Source: Diplocarpon mali
Taxonomy: Eukaryota > Ascomycota > Leotiomycetes > Helotiales > Drepanopezizaceae
DNA length: 64,000 bases
NCBI GenBank assembly: GCA_024741835.1
Contig: JAENRP010000263.1
Span: 1 to 64,000, forward strand
Direction: 5' to 3'
Below the pieces are notes generated by a model. That model had not been told where the DNA came from. It saw nothing but the letters and a program-made list of their open reading frames with translations, and did no database searches. The position numbers were made by a program, and so were the translations under genes. Position 1 is the first letter of the stretch. Each line of letters starts with the position of its first letter. Positions 44,441 through 57,900 of this stretch are shown one piece after another.

Positions 44441-47400
44441 ATAACTTAAGGTCGCAATTAATTAGGTATTTTAATATTCTTTACTCGCAGGACCAGCTTA
44501 TAAGTTAAGTTAGAAAAATCTTAATCTTTATCCAAGGGTTCAAAATTGCTTATATCGCTATCGGTTCTTATAAAAGATTCGGAAGTTATATCAATTTCTA
44601 ATTCATCTTCTAAAGGGAATAAGGTCTAATCGCATTAATAAAAGCGCTTTAGTCGATTAGCTGCGAATGTTCCTTTAATATCGACTCTATTAAGTTCCTA
44701 AAGAGAATAGTATCCCTTTTCTTTCTACTTAGATTTAACCTTAAATAGACTAAGCTATCGATAGTCAAGTTTAATATCTACTAATATATTAATACTTCTT
44801 GCAATATCGTAAACTAAGATAAGATTATCTTTTCGAATAGAGTGCGTTTTAAGTACTTTAGAAGCAGCCTATACTTCCTTAGCTTTTTCTTAATATCATT
44901 TCTTTTATAAAATAATTTCCTTTATATTTATATCTTAGAGCTTAAGTTGTCAGTATCTTATTATAAGCAAATCAGAACAGTTCTGAATTTGACTATAGTC
45001 GAACAATCTTTAAATAGGCTATTAGGATTTAAAAAGGAGCTATACCTCTTTACTATAGATAAGGAAAAATAGTATAACTCTAATTGGTTTATAGATTATC
45101 GTTTAATAAGCGAAGAGTATTTTATAAAAGTGTTTTATCTAATTCTTAAATCCTTTATAAGTAACTTTAAATAGCCTATTAAGAATATCGCAATATCCTT
45201 ACTCTACTATTCTATTAGCTTTCGAGTTATATATTAAGATTTAAACCTGCTTAATGCTATATTTTCGCAAAAAAGCTTTAACTACTCCTTTATTTTCAAG
45301 GCCTCTATTAATAGTTAGTCTACTAAAAAGTCTATAGCAATAGACTATATCTTCCTAAAGGAACTTTACAATAGATTTAAAGTTAGCAGATCTTAAAGGT
45401 TATCCTTTAAGCCATCCTAATAGGTCTTCCTTTATTAAAACAAAATATATAATCCCATTTTCGATTATTAGTACTTATATAATATTAAGACTGACTTTAT
45501 AGAAAAGGCCTAATAGCTAGATTAGGAATAAGGGATTCTCTTTATAACTAGGTTTTCATTTCTAATAAGAGACGCAACTTTTTATAAAGGCTTTACAGTC
45601 CTTAAAAGAACCCTTCTAAAAGAATTTCCTTAAGAGTCGGTAGTAGGTAGACTTAGCTCCTTAGTAGCCAGTTTCCTTATAAATATCTTAAATAGCCTTA
45701 GCCCTTAGTTTTTCATTATTTAAGTAGAATTGTATAAGGAATAAGTTATCGCTCCTTTTAAATAATCGTCTTCCTTATATTAAATAAATCAAAGCTTTAG
45801 CTTTGAATTTCTAAAAATCCTTAAGAGCAACCGTCTTTAATCGTCTAAGCGTAATTAAAAACTTCGCAATTTCTTTAAAGTTACTTAAGTAGTTAAGTAA
45901 TAAAATTCTCTTATTTAACTCGCGGGCTAGGACCGCAAGTCGAGTCCCTTTAAAGCAATATATCGATAGATAACCAACTTCGTTCTCTACCTACTTATCA
46001 ATATCTATTTCATCTTCTTTAATCAAATTAAAGGGGTAAGGACAAGTTCTTCTTAAAAGGCTATCGGCGGCGGTATTTTTCATTCTTAGAATATATTTAA
46101 CTTTAAAGTCTATTAATCTTATTTAAGCAATCCATTTTATTAGCAAGGCTCTTAATAAGTCGCTTATAGCTCTATTCAATTATTCTACTAGCACTTTAGC
46201 ATTAGTTTTAAAAATGAAGTAAGTACTATAGAGGTCGCTTCTTATCTTTTTTATCGCCTTTAGAGCGCCTTTACATTCCTATTTAATAGTATTATACTTT
46301 ATCTCTACTAGATTCTAAAGACCACTTTTAAAGCAAGCTAAATGTCTTTTCTATTAGCTATTAGCTTATTAAAGGATAGCACCTTATCCAATTAAGCTTA
46401 TATCAACTATTAGTATAATTAGCCTAGCGTCAGCTCTATAGTCTATTTTAATTAGATATAGCACTTTAAGCAACGCTTGCTTCAGTTGTTTTATAGCCTC
46501 TATTTAAGGTTCCTCCTACTAAAACTCAGCCCCTTTCCGAAATAAGGTATAAATAGGTGCTGCCTTTTTAATAAAATCCTTGATTTAAATGCAATAGTAT
46601 ACTATAATGCTAATAAACGCGCGAGCTTCCGCCATATTATTATACCTCTTCTATTTGTCGATTTTAAGTACTTTAGCCCTTTAAGGACTTCGGCTATTAG
46701 AATCAGTAATAAAACTAATAATTTCTATCGATAGAAGATAGTATCATAACTTCGGACCAACTGTTGCTCCTACCCTTTCGAATCGTATAAGCACCTAGTC
46801 TAAGTTCTAAATGTGTTCTATTATAAATCGTTATATACTAAGGAGAACTTCTTTATAGTTATAGAATGATCTTGATCCTTTTACTCCTATATCATCTATA
46901 TAAGGCAGCGCAATATTAGGTATACAATCTACTAGTATCTTGTAAATTACTTAAACAAATTGAGCGATCGAATTTATAATCCCTTAAGGTAATTTTATTA
47001 TCTAAAGTAGCCTAAGAGGGGTCTGAATTACTATTATATCTCTTGATTTAATATTAAAAATAAATTGGTCGTATCTAAAGAAGAAGTTAATAAGAGAGCT
47101 ATAGGTTAATCTTGCGAATTTATTCAAGAACTTATCCACATTCGGAGGAACATTGGCGTCCCTAACAGTTACTCGGTTCATCTCCTCTTTCTTTCGCCAT
47201 AACTCCTTGCTAGGTGCCTTCCTTCACTAGCATTAAGCCTAGCCCTTATACTAGCTAATCGTTTCCCAAAACCTCGTTTTAGAATTCGGCTATATCTCCT
47301 GCGATAACTATTTATCCTTCTAAGGATCGATCTATATTTTAAAGACTAGCTTTTATAAGCCTATCTCTAGGATAGTTAAATGTTAGCTGAGATTCTAAAA

Positions 47401-47990
47401 TAAAGGGCATTCTTAAAAGAATGTCGTTTAAAGAATTCTCTATTATTAGAAAGTTAGTATAATTAATAATTCCTCTGACTCTAACCTTTACATTTTTCAC
47501 TTATCTATTAAAATTATATCTTAATTTAAAGATAGTCGAATAAATAAGGAGTCGATCGCTAACGATTATTAATTAAGCCATTTCCGCCACTTTTCTAATT
47601 ATTACATTAACTTCTGAACTATAATCAACCAGAGCCTTTGCTTTAACTGATTCTTCTATAGAATAAATAATAATAAGGCTTTTTATTACAACTACTGAAT
47701 AATTTCGGTTGATATTCTAAGATATTAAAGCTATTACTATAATATTATAGTACCTTTAGGTTCCTTTATCTTTTATAATCTTAAGACATTTAATTAAGGC
47801 TAAGTGCTTTTTAAAGTTCTTTCGTATTATAATTTCCATTTCCTTATTATTATTCAAATCTTTAAAAGTAACTGGGATATGCTTTTCTAATACTTTATTA
47901 AAGCGTTTAATTAAACTAAATAGGTCTTTAAACGTAAGGTTAATTTACTAGGCTATAATATTCTCTATAGCTTTCTCTATTATAGTTAAA
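44441..47990 (-). pseudogene. GyX-M pol: protease, RT, RNase H, integrase of Ty3/gypsy type
   Basis: Protease at about 47640-47380 (NVI near the start, then LLRMPFIL). RT box YIDD at 46891-46902, both Asp kept, followed by RFIIEHI-NLD and later NNMAEARAF. RNase H is at about 46450-46050. Integrase lies at about 45900-44600 and ends in a typical GTFAANRLKRF module near 44640-44680. PAL at 44483-44505 (TYKLVLRV) lies near the C-terminus; another at 45918-45940 is read in a different frame (LAVLARE), so PAL stays open in more than one phase. Stops are TAA/TAG. Confidence 0.85.
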
Positions 47991-50078
47991 CTAGCGTATT
48001 TATCGATAAATTTCTCCTATTTTAATATCTGTCTCTTTCGCTTAAAGTCAAAGGTCTACGCAATAACTTCGACTTCTTAATCTTTAAGCTTAAAGCTATC
48101 TTCGTCTATTATATCTCTAATTAATTTATCTACTATATCGGCTTCATCCTTATCTATTATAGTTTTAGATTATTAAGTATCTTTTAGCATTTAGACTCTA
48201 TATTAAGATTCCTAAGTTATACGCATTGATTTCTAAACTTTGGCTGGTTTTATTAGTATTAAAGGAGTAGTAGATCTAGAAGGACGTTAAATATTCTAAG
48301 GGTTTCTAAATATAAAAGTAGTATTAATATTAATAGATACGTTATTATTAACCTACCTTAAAATAGAGATACCTCTGACTTTAGTAGCAGTCTAGTTCGA
48401 AGTTTAATTAATAAGCACTCCTTTAAGTAGATTGCTAGCTAGACCTATATATATATAAGTTAGGACCTTAGAGTTTATTTCAATAATGCGCTTTCGTTCG
48501 GCTAAATCCTTATCCTACTTTATACCGCATATTATTATTCGAATAGTCTATAGCTATAAACGATTCTAGTGTTTTTTAGTAAGGATAGCGTCTAGCTTAG
48601 GATCTTTAATATAAAGCATCTTATACTTATTAATATATATAACCCTAATATTAATAAAATAAAGGAAAAGAGGGCAATTGTTGCAATACTTATATAAAGT
48701 ACAGTTGGGTTCTTTATTATTGCAAAAGTTGCAAGTTAGTTGTCTTCTATTACCGTTTCCTTAGTACCTTATAGTATTAATATTAGCAAAGTACTAGTTA
48801 GGATTAATTCCTTCTTCTTTAGCTAGCTATTGCGTTCTTATATTAGCTGGTTATTCCGAATAACAAAAAGCAGGAGTCTAGTAATAGGAATTACTATATT
48901 AGCTTATAGTAGCTGAGTTTTACCTATTACTAAATTAGGGAATATACTACTTTTCTTATAAGAGATTATTAATCTTAATCTTTAAGCTCTAGATTCGGAG
49001 TTCTATAAATTAGGTCTTAAGTTCCTTAATTCTAAGGTTAGATCTTACTCCTAGGTTAGGCTTGCGAGTAAAAGGTATAACCACTAGGTTCTTCTTTACC
49101 TCCTCTATAACTTCCAAAGCTTTCGAGTATTCTTAGACCAGGCTCTTAAAGTCTTTAGTATAAGAAGGAATAAGGGCTTTTTCCTACTCTATAGTATTAA
49201 TAGTTCTCTTACTAAGATCTGATTTTAAGGCAAAGGCCGAGAATTCCTTAAATAAGGCAAAGGTTATAAGGTCTTGCTTATTAATCTTAAAATACTTAAT
49301 AATCTTATTTCAAAGGCTAATAAGTAATCCGAGCAAGAAAAGGCAGCCTCTTTCAACTTCGCTAAGTATTTTCTAGCTAATTAAGGTATTTAATATATAA
49401 GTAAAAGTCCAATAGTAGTTCTTAAGTTCCTTAAGAGTATAAGTGATTAGAACAAATTCCTTTAAGAAAGCCAGGGTATTGCGAATCTATTATCTATCAA
49501 ATTTGCAGAATTCAGACTTAAGAGCCTTAATAAGGAGTTCTTATAAACTATGCATTTTCCATTTAAAGAGGGATTTAATAATATCTTTACTTATATAGTT
49601 ATAATAGTAAGGAAGTCTAGAAATCATATCCTCTTATATAATACTAAAATCGTAATAAGTTTCCTTATATTGCTTAAGGAAATCAGTAATATTAGCGCCT
49701 ATAAAGTAAGGAGCGCTAGGGGAATTAGGGAGAGGAAAGTGATTAATAATAGCCTTAAATGCGGCTATTATCGTTTTATACTAACTATCCAAGTTGATAG
49801 AATCTATAAGAGGCAAAGGAGAAGCTTTAATATTATAAGATTAATTATTAAAAGGAGTACTTCGAAATTCAAAAAGGCTTAAAGAACGTTTAAAATCCGA
49901 GTCAATCTTAAAGTGACTAAGACGAGTTTAAAAAGATTCAGATAAAGGGTTAGTAAAAAGTTCAAAATTATTATTATTTTTAATATTTTCTAATATTAAT
50001 ATTGAAAAAGTAGGTAGCAGTCTTAAGTTATTTAAGGATATCTTTTTATCCTCTTACTTATAGGCTAAGCCTAAGAGT
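44483..50078 (-). repeat. Four PAL copies in GyX-M gag-pol and leader
   Basis: 44483-44505 and 45918-45940 in pol, 49047-49069 in gag (codon 312), 50056-50078 in the leader just before gag. The last two have exact counterparts in GyX-P at 61332 and 60323. Confidence 0.88.
47991..50002 (-). pseudogene. GyX-M gag
   Basis: Start at ATA 50002, aligned with ATG 11541 of GyX-E. PAL unit at codon 312 as in GyX-P. A Cys-rich knuckle (CNFCNNKEPNC, then CNNC) lies at about 48735-48660. The unbroken plus-strand frame at 49550-49882 is antisense to this gag and not a gene. The gag/pol boundary is approximate. Confidence 0.78.
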
Positions 50079-50754
50079 AGAATTCCGGCTTCTACTAAAA
50101 GTTTAATCCGAGTTTGCTAAGAGATTTTAAATAGGTGCTAAATAGCTAATAGGAGCGTTGCAACTAATCGCAATAAGATAAGGTTTACTTAATTAAAGAC
50201 TAATTTCTAAGATAAGGTTTATCTCTAAGATTCTTTTTAGCCTTTAGGCCAATTCCTATTAGTCCTTAAAATAAAGGGGTCTCTAGAGACGATTCTAAGG
50301 CAATTTTTAAAGTTCTATAAAGCTAAGGCAGTTGAATTATCAGATTCGGATTTCTAAAGATTCTAAGGAAGCAATTCCGATTAGAGTTTGCGCTTAGTAT
50401 TACTTAAGTACTCGAAACTACTACTATTTAAGATTACTATTATAAGGTTCGCTAAACTTTTTATACTAAGAAGCTGAAAATTCCGAAAATTTCGAAGTTT
50501 AAAGAAGAAAATAGGGGTTTTTAAAGCAAAGCTAAAAAGGGAAAATCTAAGGTTATTAATAGTTGCTAAACGAAAATCGACAGTTTTAAGTAACTAAGCG
50601 ATTAAGGATAAGGTTTTTAAAGTTGATCAAAATACTATAAGTGTTTCGAAGATGTATTTTTCAAAAGGCCAATCTCTTATCTGCGAACTAAGAGATTAAT
50701 AAAGTTGTATAAGGATAGAAATCTTAAGAAATCGGTCCCTGCGTAGGTCACTAA
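50003..50754 (-). other. GyX-M leader and primer site
   Basis: About 730 bp without a gene, nearly colinear with 59649-60398 of GyX-P. The site at 50734-50750 reads TGACCTACGCAGGGACC on the minus strand and is separated from the LTR by 4 bp. Confidence 0.7.
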
Positions 50755-51001
50755 TATAAAACTAAAGGGAGATAATATAAGAATAGGCCTAAGGAAAGAC
50801 CTAAAAACAAGAGGAGGAAGCACTACAAGCAGGCTCTCTTAGATAAGATATTAGGAACAAGTCCTAAGTATAGGGTATATTCAGTACTTATAGCAACGCG
50901 CGCTTGTCTCTATATATAGAAGAGGCCCTTTTTATCCTCCTATCGGCCTTGCCCTATCATATGATATATATCACAAGACCTATCCATCTCAGGTCTCCAT
51001 A
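50755..51001 (-). repeat. 5' LTR of GyX-M (247 bp)
   Basis: In plus coordinates TATAAAACTA to GGTCTCCATA; TSD GCAG follows at 51002-51005. Confidence 0.9.
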
Positions 51002-51005
51002 GCAG

Positions 51006-51750
51006 TTCCCTCCTCCTGCTATAAGCCAGAGCAAGGGCTAATAAGGAATATACTATATAAAGGGTGCGTTCGGAGCTTACTAGCTAAGAAGTCGGCTGGC
51101 GTATGCTTTAATAGTATAGTAGGAGTACGCTGCTTTTGTTATGCAAAGGGAGGCTATATATATTAGGAGCTTCCTATCGGCGCTTTAAAGGCGTAGGAAG
51201 ATTACATATTCTTATTAAAGGAGAACGATAGTAACGCTATAGTGCGTTCTTAAGCTCCCTCTAGGTGGTTTGCTACTAATAAGCAGTTTAAGGCCTTGCT
51301 ACTACTAAGAGGAAGGTAAGAGAGGAGCTTCAGAAGGCGCGCAGGAGAGAGATAGAGGAGGTAGTATCGTTAGAGGGTACGTTAATTATAAGCTTTCTTA
51401 TACTATAGCTAATAGCTTCCTAGAACTAGTGGCTTAAGAGCTCCTGCCGCCGATTATAGTACCTCTTAGCCTCGCCGCCCGCCTTGCAAAGGCTTTTGAG
51501 GCTCCTACGGCTACTCCTATTATTACTCCCTAGGCTACTCCTAGGGTTATGCTACTAAAGGAGTCTATTGCTTCTTAATAGGGACGCGCCCTTATATTAT
51601 TTGCAAAGCTGCTAAAGGTTCTGATTATCTAAAGGAGTTAGTTTTAAGCCTCCTTATATATTAGTATAAGGAAAATTGAACCCTATCTTACGCTTCCTTC
51701 CTACTTACTATTATAAAAGAGATATGAAAGGATTATAGAGCATTTAAAAT
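51006..51750 (-). other. Post-pol region of Cop3-D, right piece
   Basis: Continues 28447-29023. GC-richer and less decayed than neighbours. The plus frame from 28751 stays open here (apart from TAA/TAG) through about 51590, with an Ala/Pro/Thr-rich part near 51450-51560. Other frames are also mostly open. I recognise no product. Confidence 0.35.
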
Positions 51751-52244
51751 GCTAGCTTCTCAACTAGACCTCTTGCGTCTTAAAGGTTTAAAAGCTTAAT
51801 AAAGCTCTCGAACTTTTGTTAAGGAAGGTTTTTAATAAGGCTATCGGCGTGCATATCCTTAGTAGGAAGATAGGCCACTTAAAAGCTCCCCTTTTAATGC
51901 TCCTATTATAGCTATATATTATATATATTAATATATCAAAGCTTTATAGAAATCCTTTAAGAGTCTCTTATAATAAGCTATATTATCTATTGATTATTAT
52001 AAAATATAGACTATAGAGCTTCTACCTTAAGCTCTATTTCCTTAAAGAACCTCTTTAAAGCCATTATCTCCTTTGCTGTATACGCTACTCCTAGGAGCTT
52101 AGCCTCTATAGTAGAAGTAGTAACTGTCGGTTGCTTTAAGGCCTTTTAAACGATTGCTCCTCTAAATAGGAATATAATAAAACTGTAAGAGGAGCGCCTT
52201 ATCTTTGGATCATCTGCGAAGGAAGCATCTAATGATACTACTAG
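51751..52244 (-). pseudogene. Cop3-D RNase H, end of pol
   Basis: The minus strand reads SLDASFADDPKIRRSSYSF, then TVTTSTIEAKLLGVAYTAKE, then VAYLPTKDMHADSLIKNLP, the classic copia RNase H order. The 5' continuation (LGITYSRFSRLNNLVV) is at 59354-59401 beyond GyY-2. Stops are TAA/TAG. Confidence 0.88.
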
Positions 52245-52493
52245 TATTACGGCCGCATTACGTATACGGTTATATCACGTATCGGTCAGGTGTATAAAGT
52301 CAGGTGCCCGCTAAGGTAGCAAGGTGGCTAGATCACATGCATGCTAGCGAAGCACCTATACTTATTTTAAAAGAGCTCTACTAGAGACTCTCTCTCCTTT
52401 ATCTTTTCTTCTTATTATATAGCATACCTCTTAAGGTAATATAGTCAGCGTTCGATTATCGACCTATTGTACGCTCTAGAGTAAGTCGTAATA
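52245..52493 (+). repeat. 5' LTR of GyY-2 (249 bp)
   Basis: It starts TATTACGGCC and ends CGTAATA (TGTTACG / CGTAACA before decay). Confidence 0.92.
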
Positions 52494-53472
52494 TAAGAAA
52501 AGATCATCTCAACCTCTGCTAAGAAGCTTAATATCGACCCCCTTTAGAATTGTCATTTCGAACTGCCTTAAGCAACTCGATCTCTCGATCTCGACTTCTA
52601 CTACAAACTGCCTTAAGCAACTCGTACGTAGCGCCTAGATCTCACTAATCTAGTTTTTAAAGAAAGCTAAAAAACGACCTTCGAATATAAGATCAGCTCG
52701 TTTTTTCGACCCTTTACCTCTTCCATTTGGCAAACGGAATTTCACCTTCAATTTCAATTCGAAAAAATTATTCACTATGCCCTTGCTTCGCTAGCGTAGG
52801 CTGCTGCCTAGAGCAGTATAATAACTTTTCTCTTCTTAACTCTCTCCCTCCCTTATAAATACTCTATAATATATCGACCTATACTTGTCGATAACTCTCC
52901 TTTTACTCTTCGAAGCTCCCTACTCCTTCCTTCCTTCGAATACAACTCGACTCTTCGAAGAACCCTCCTTGCGAATAAGTCATCGACCTTCTTTATACTC
53001 CCTATCGACCTATACTCGTCGACAACTCTTCTTATACTCCTCAAAGCTCCTCACCTCTTCGAAGCTCCTTACTCCTTCCTTCGAAACACTTAGGTACGAA
53101 ACTGGAGGACCTATACCTATATATATATATAGAGACTTAGTTAGCCTTAATAGGTTATACTATACTATTAAAGACTAGGTCAACTTTAGTAGAGTAATAA
53201 GCTTTAGATCCTCAGACCCTACTTCCCTAGATTTGCACTATACCTTTAGGCAACCTTATTGCAACTCCTAATTAGTAAAGAGACGTAATCCTAAAGTAAA
53301 ACCTTCTTTCTTAAGATCTATAAACTTACGATACCTTAATATATACTTTATTAAAAGGCTTTAAGAATATATATAGCTTTGCCTATATTAATCTTCCCCC
53401 TTTTAAATAGGTCACTATTTAGCATTAGGTCCCTTTAGACTAAATCAGATAATATAAAGAGAGTTAGTACTT
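52494..53472 (+). other. GyY-2 leader with direct repeats
   Basis: Non-coding; CTTCGAAGCTCC...CTTCCTTCGAA blocks repeat near 52905 and 53055, mirroring GyY-1. The overlapping open frames on both strands at 52853-53178 come from these repeats and are not genes. Confidence 0.7.
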
Positions 53473-54900
53473 ATGACCTTTAATCTTATACCATTTAAGA
53501 GAAGCGAAAGGTTAACCGCACCTCTACCACCAGGCCTTACTGCTACCAGTTCTACGGGCCTTACTGCTACTAGTACTACCAGTTCTACAGGCCTTACTGC
53601 CGACCTCAGTCCTAGAGATATTCCCTTTCCTAAGCCTACTTAAGAAGAAACCTCCCTTAATACTAATTTTACTCTTAGGCCTAGATTATAAGTAGATTCT
53701 TAAAATACTCCCTTTTTATCAATTAAAGTTAAGGAAGAACTAACGTCTACCTTTACTATATCGGCCCCTCTCTTCTTAGCTACTTAGCAGGCCGAAATTG
53801 CGAACCTTATTAGCGCTACTATAGCCGCCGCTTTTTAAAATAATACTACCGCCCCTTCTTCCTTAAGTGCTAGCCCTTAGAACACTTAGTCCTTTACTGC
53901 CGATTTGCTACTTCCCTTAGACTATTACCTTTTAATTATCCGACCTTTAGTCTTAGCTATCGACCCCTATTAGATCAAGTACCTTTAAACCTATTTTAGC
54001 AACTATTAAGGCGAAATCACTTATAACACTTGGAAGATAGCTATAAAGGTATTTATTTAAAAGTACTTAAGCAACTTCACTTTAAGAGAGGATTAGATTA
54101 TTGCCTACTTTAAGTATATAATAGGTAAAGCTTAAAACTTAATCCTATAATATATAGATCCTATCTTTATTAATAAGTTTATATACGCTATTAATATCCT
54201 TAAGGTCTTAGATCAAAGGTTCTTTAATTATAATTATATTTAATCTGCTAAGTTTAAATATAGTAGGCTAATTATAGGTTTATTATTATATAATAAGTTC
54301 CGATCTAAGTTTATTACCCTTGCTATAGCTAAAAAGATCAATTAATCTCGCTAGTTTAATAACATTTATAAAAAGGTCTTCTTAGCCTTAAAGAACGACC
54401 TTTAGGTAAAGAAGTATAAAATAAATAATAATTATACTACTTTAGATGAGTTCTTAACTATTGCAAACCGCAAGGCTTATAATATTAAGTAAGAAGAGGC
54501 CTATAACGCTTAATAAGTCGCCTTTGCCATCGCGTTCTCCCCTTTAAAGGACCGCGTCCTTAGTATATTAAAAAGGGAGTTATAAAGACCTATTGCTATA
54601 GCCACCTCCTTAGCTCCTTGCACTTATTCCCCTTTGCCAGCAACTTATTAAAAAAGGTCTGCCAGCTTAAAACCGTCGCCTAGTCTCTGCTATAATTATA
54701 GAGCCTTTAGTCACTATACGACGGATTGCCTAAAGCTAAAGAAGCAAGGCGAGTTTATAATAGCTAAAGTTGAGATAAAAAACGACCTACTATTAGGAAA
54801 TTGCTAAGCTATAGTAAAGACTCCTACTATAGTATAGGTTATAATTTATAAAGAGACTTAGATTTTGATTCCTACCTATTAATAGGCGGCCGCCAGTTCT
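53473..54900 (+). pseudogene. GyY-2 gag
   Basis: ATG at 53473 (MTFNLIPFKRSERL). A Thr/Ser/Gly-rich repeat (GLTATSSTGL) precedes PAL at 53671-53693, in frame (TLRPRL-V). The capsid-like helical part runs to about 54600. Zinc knuckle at about 54686-54730 reads C-Y-N-Y-R-A-F-S-H-Y-T-T-D-C, CCHC with one Cys changed to Tyr. Stops are TAA/TAG. Confidence 0.85.
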
Positions 54901-57900
54901 TAATTCTTATAGAACTAGCTTAAAATAGATCATTTATTAAAATAGTTACCTATATTAATAGTAGAGCTAATATTTTCAATATTATTAAGATATCTTTAGT
55001 ATATTAGCTCTTTTAAAGACTTAGGGTAAAGTTTATTAAACTGCTTAAACTAATTACTCCTATTAGCTATAATAGCCTTAAGGGAGAAACCATTTAATTT
55101 ACTATCTTACTTACCCTTATAATCGATAAGCGATAAATCAATTTCCCTTTTCTAATTATAAGCTTAAGAGCAACCGACGTTTTAATCGGTAGGAAGTTCC
55201 TAGAGTACTATAACCTTAAACAGTCTTATAGAAAGGGGAAAAATAGTATCTCTTAGCCTAAGGATATGCCTATTATCTCTTACTTTAATTAACGCGTACT
55301 AATCGATCTCTTATAGCTAATAAGACCCCTAATAGCCTAGTAAGATATCAATTATAAAGCAGCTATAATAGATGCTAAGGATAAAGACCTAAGAATGGCC
55401 TAAGCCTAGCTCTTAGTACTAGTAAGTAATAACTTGAATTCTACTCCTAGTCCTAGCCTGCAAGTGAAATCTGCGAACTCGAATCCTACTCTTAGTCCCG
55501 GCCTGCAAGTGAAAACTGCAAACTTGAATTCCACTCCTAGTCCTAGCTTGCGAGTGGCCTTTTATAGACTTAAGGATAGCAGTTTCTTTAAAGACTTAAA
55601 AAGAGATCTGAACTATATAAAGAAGGCCTTACTAAGAGTACTAGACCCCTTGCTCCCTCTCTTAGTAAAGAGAAACGCTCCTTTAGAAATAGCTTACTAA
55701 ATTAGCCTAATCTCAGCCTTAGCAATCGGCGCCCTCTACTACCACTTTATAATTAAGGCAAGGCGAGCTATATAAAGTTAAGAACCGGCGCTTAAAGAGT
55801 TTATATTTATAAGCTTAATTTATAATCTAAACTAAGAGATTAATCGCTAAGAATTAGCTAGGCAAGCTGAAATTAGCTCCCTTAGCCTTAGTTCGGCGCT
55901 ATAAGCTAAGTATAAGAGCAATAATAAGCTAATAGATTAAAAGCTCTTGCCTTAGTATACTAAGTTTAAAAACGTCTTTAATTACTAGGCCTTTAATCAA
56001 CTGCCGGAACCTAAGCTAAGGGTAGATTATAAAATCGAGCTAATAGGCGAGAACAACTTAATAATTGAACCCCTCTACCGCCTTACTAATAAATAGCTCT
56101 TAAAGGTTAAGAGCTATATTCTTAAGAACTTATATAAAGGATTTATCAAAGCTTCGAATTCCCCTTAGGCAGCCCTAATCCTCTTTATTAGGAAAGCTAA
56201 TAGCTCTTTACATTTATATATTAATTATTAGAAACTAAACGCCCTAATAAAGAAAGACCCCTACCTGATTCCACTTATCAATAAGATAATAGTACGCATA
56301 TCGAAAGCTTATATCTTTATAAAAATCGATATATAATAAGCCTTCTACTATATTTGCATATTAGCTGACGCTAAGGACCTAACTACCTTCCGCACGCATT
56401 ATAGGACTTATAAATATAAGGTCTTGCTATTTAAGCTGATAAATAGGCCTGCTACCTTTTAAAGGTTTATTAACGATATTCTCCTTAACTACTTTAACGA
56501 TTTTTACTTTACCTACTTAAATAATATTCTAATTTACTTGAAAAACTCCCTTAACTATAAGATTTATATTAAGAAGATCTTAGGAATTCTCTAATACTAT
56601 AGCCTTTAAGCAGATATTAAGAAAAGCGAGTTCAGGGTTACTAAAACTAGGTTCCTAGGGTTTATTATCAGAGTTTATAGAATTAAGGTAAACCCTAATA
56701 AGGTCTTAATTATTTAAGAGTGGAAATACGCTAAGAACATATATAGTATATAAAGCTTCTTAAGTTTCTATAACTTTTACTAAAGGTTTATTAAAGGCTA
56801 TAGTCGTATCTGCCAACCTTTAATAGCTCTTATAGGAAACATTCCTTTTAACTTTAATAACACTTATAAGGAAGCTTAGGAAGCTCTGCGCTTAAGCCTT
56901 TAAACGACCCCGATCTTATGCTACTATTATCCTTAGAAGCAGATAAGGCTTAAAACCGACGCCTCCGATAGAGTAATCGCTAGCGTACTCTCCTAACTCT
57001 AAGAAGATAAGAACTACTACCTAATCGGGTACTTCTTAAAGACTATAAATAATGCTAAGCTGAATTACCCTATTTATAATAAGGAGCTCTTAGCGATTTT
57101 TAGATTATTCTACTAGTATAAGGCAGAGCTACTTAGGGCTTAGAAAATAGTATACATATATATAGATTATAAAGCCCTTAAGTACTTTATAACAACTAAG
57201 GACTTAATAGCTTAGTAGGCTCGCTAGGCAGAGTTCTTTACTAATTTCAACTTCCTTATTATATACCGAATAGGTATAACGAATACGCTGGCTAATACAC
57301 TCTTACGTTAAGACTAGGAGCTAACCTCTCTTAAGGCTAGGAAACGAGCTTTACGCCATTAGCAGCTCTTACCTAACGATAAGCTCTCTATAGAAGTACT
57401 TGCCACTAGAGGCAATTCCACTCCTAGGCCCGGCCTACGAGTGACGATTGTGCCTATCTTACCAATAGAGGCACCTGCCGACCCGACATCTAGGGTCGAG
57501 TACGATATAGCAAACTACTACGTTATCGATAAGGTCATTTAAGCTAATAAGACCTCCCTTAAGCTATAGAAGTTCTAAGACAAGGCGCAGAGCCATAGCT
57601 TCGACTACGAACTCAGCTAAGGCAAACTCTTTTTCCAAGGTAGACTTATTATACTATCTTAACCTCTTAAACTGCAAATAGCCCTAATTCGTTATATATA
57701 TAAGTAACCTTGCGTCATATATGCTAAAATCGGGAAAATAAGACTTCTAATAGGAAGAAAATACTATTAGAAAAGCCTTAATAGCGATATTAGTACTTAT
57801 ATCTAGAACTATTATTATTCGAGAATGAAAGCTTATTATAATAAGACCCTTGGTTTTTTATAACCCTTGCTAATTCCCAAACGAGCTTACTAACACTTGA

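Larger units (their letters stand above)
29024..51001 (-). mobile_element. GyX-M: giant Ty3/gypsy element with two extra tandem ORFs
   Basis: Two 247-bp LTRs (5' at 50755-51001, 3' at 29024-29270) are flanked by GCAG (29020-29023, 51002-51005). Minus-strand order: LTR, primer site, 0.7-kb leader, gag, protease, RT, RNase H, integrase, xorf2, xorf1, LTR. GyY-1 is inserted in xorf2. Without it the element is about 14.85 kb, far larger than GyY (7.1 kb). Decay is by TAA/TAG stops throughout. Confidence 0.9.

Noticed and set aside
52853..53178. Two overlapping ATG frames in the GyY-2 leader
   Set aside because: They fall on direct repeats of the untranslated leader and lie before the conserved gag ATG at 53473.
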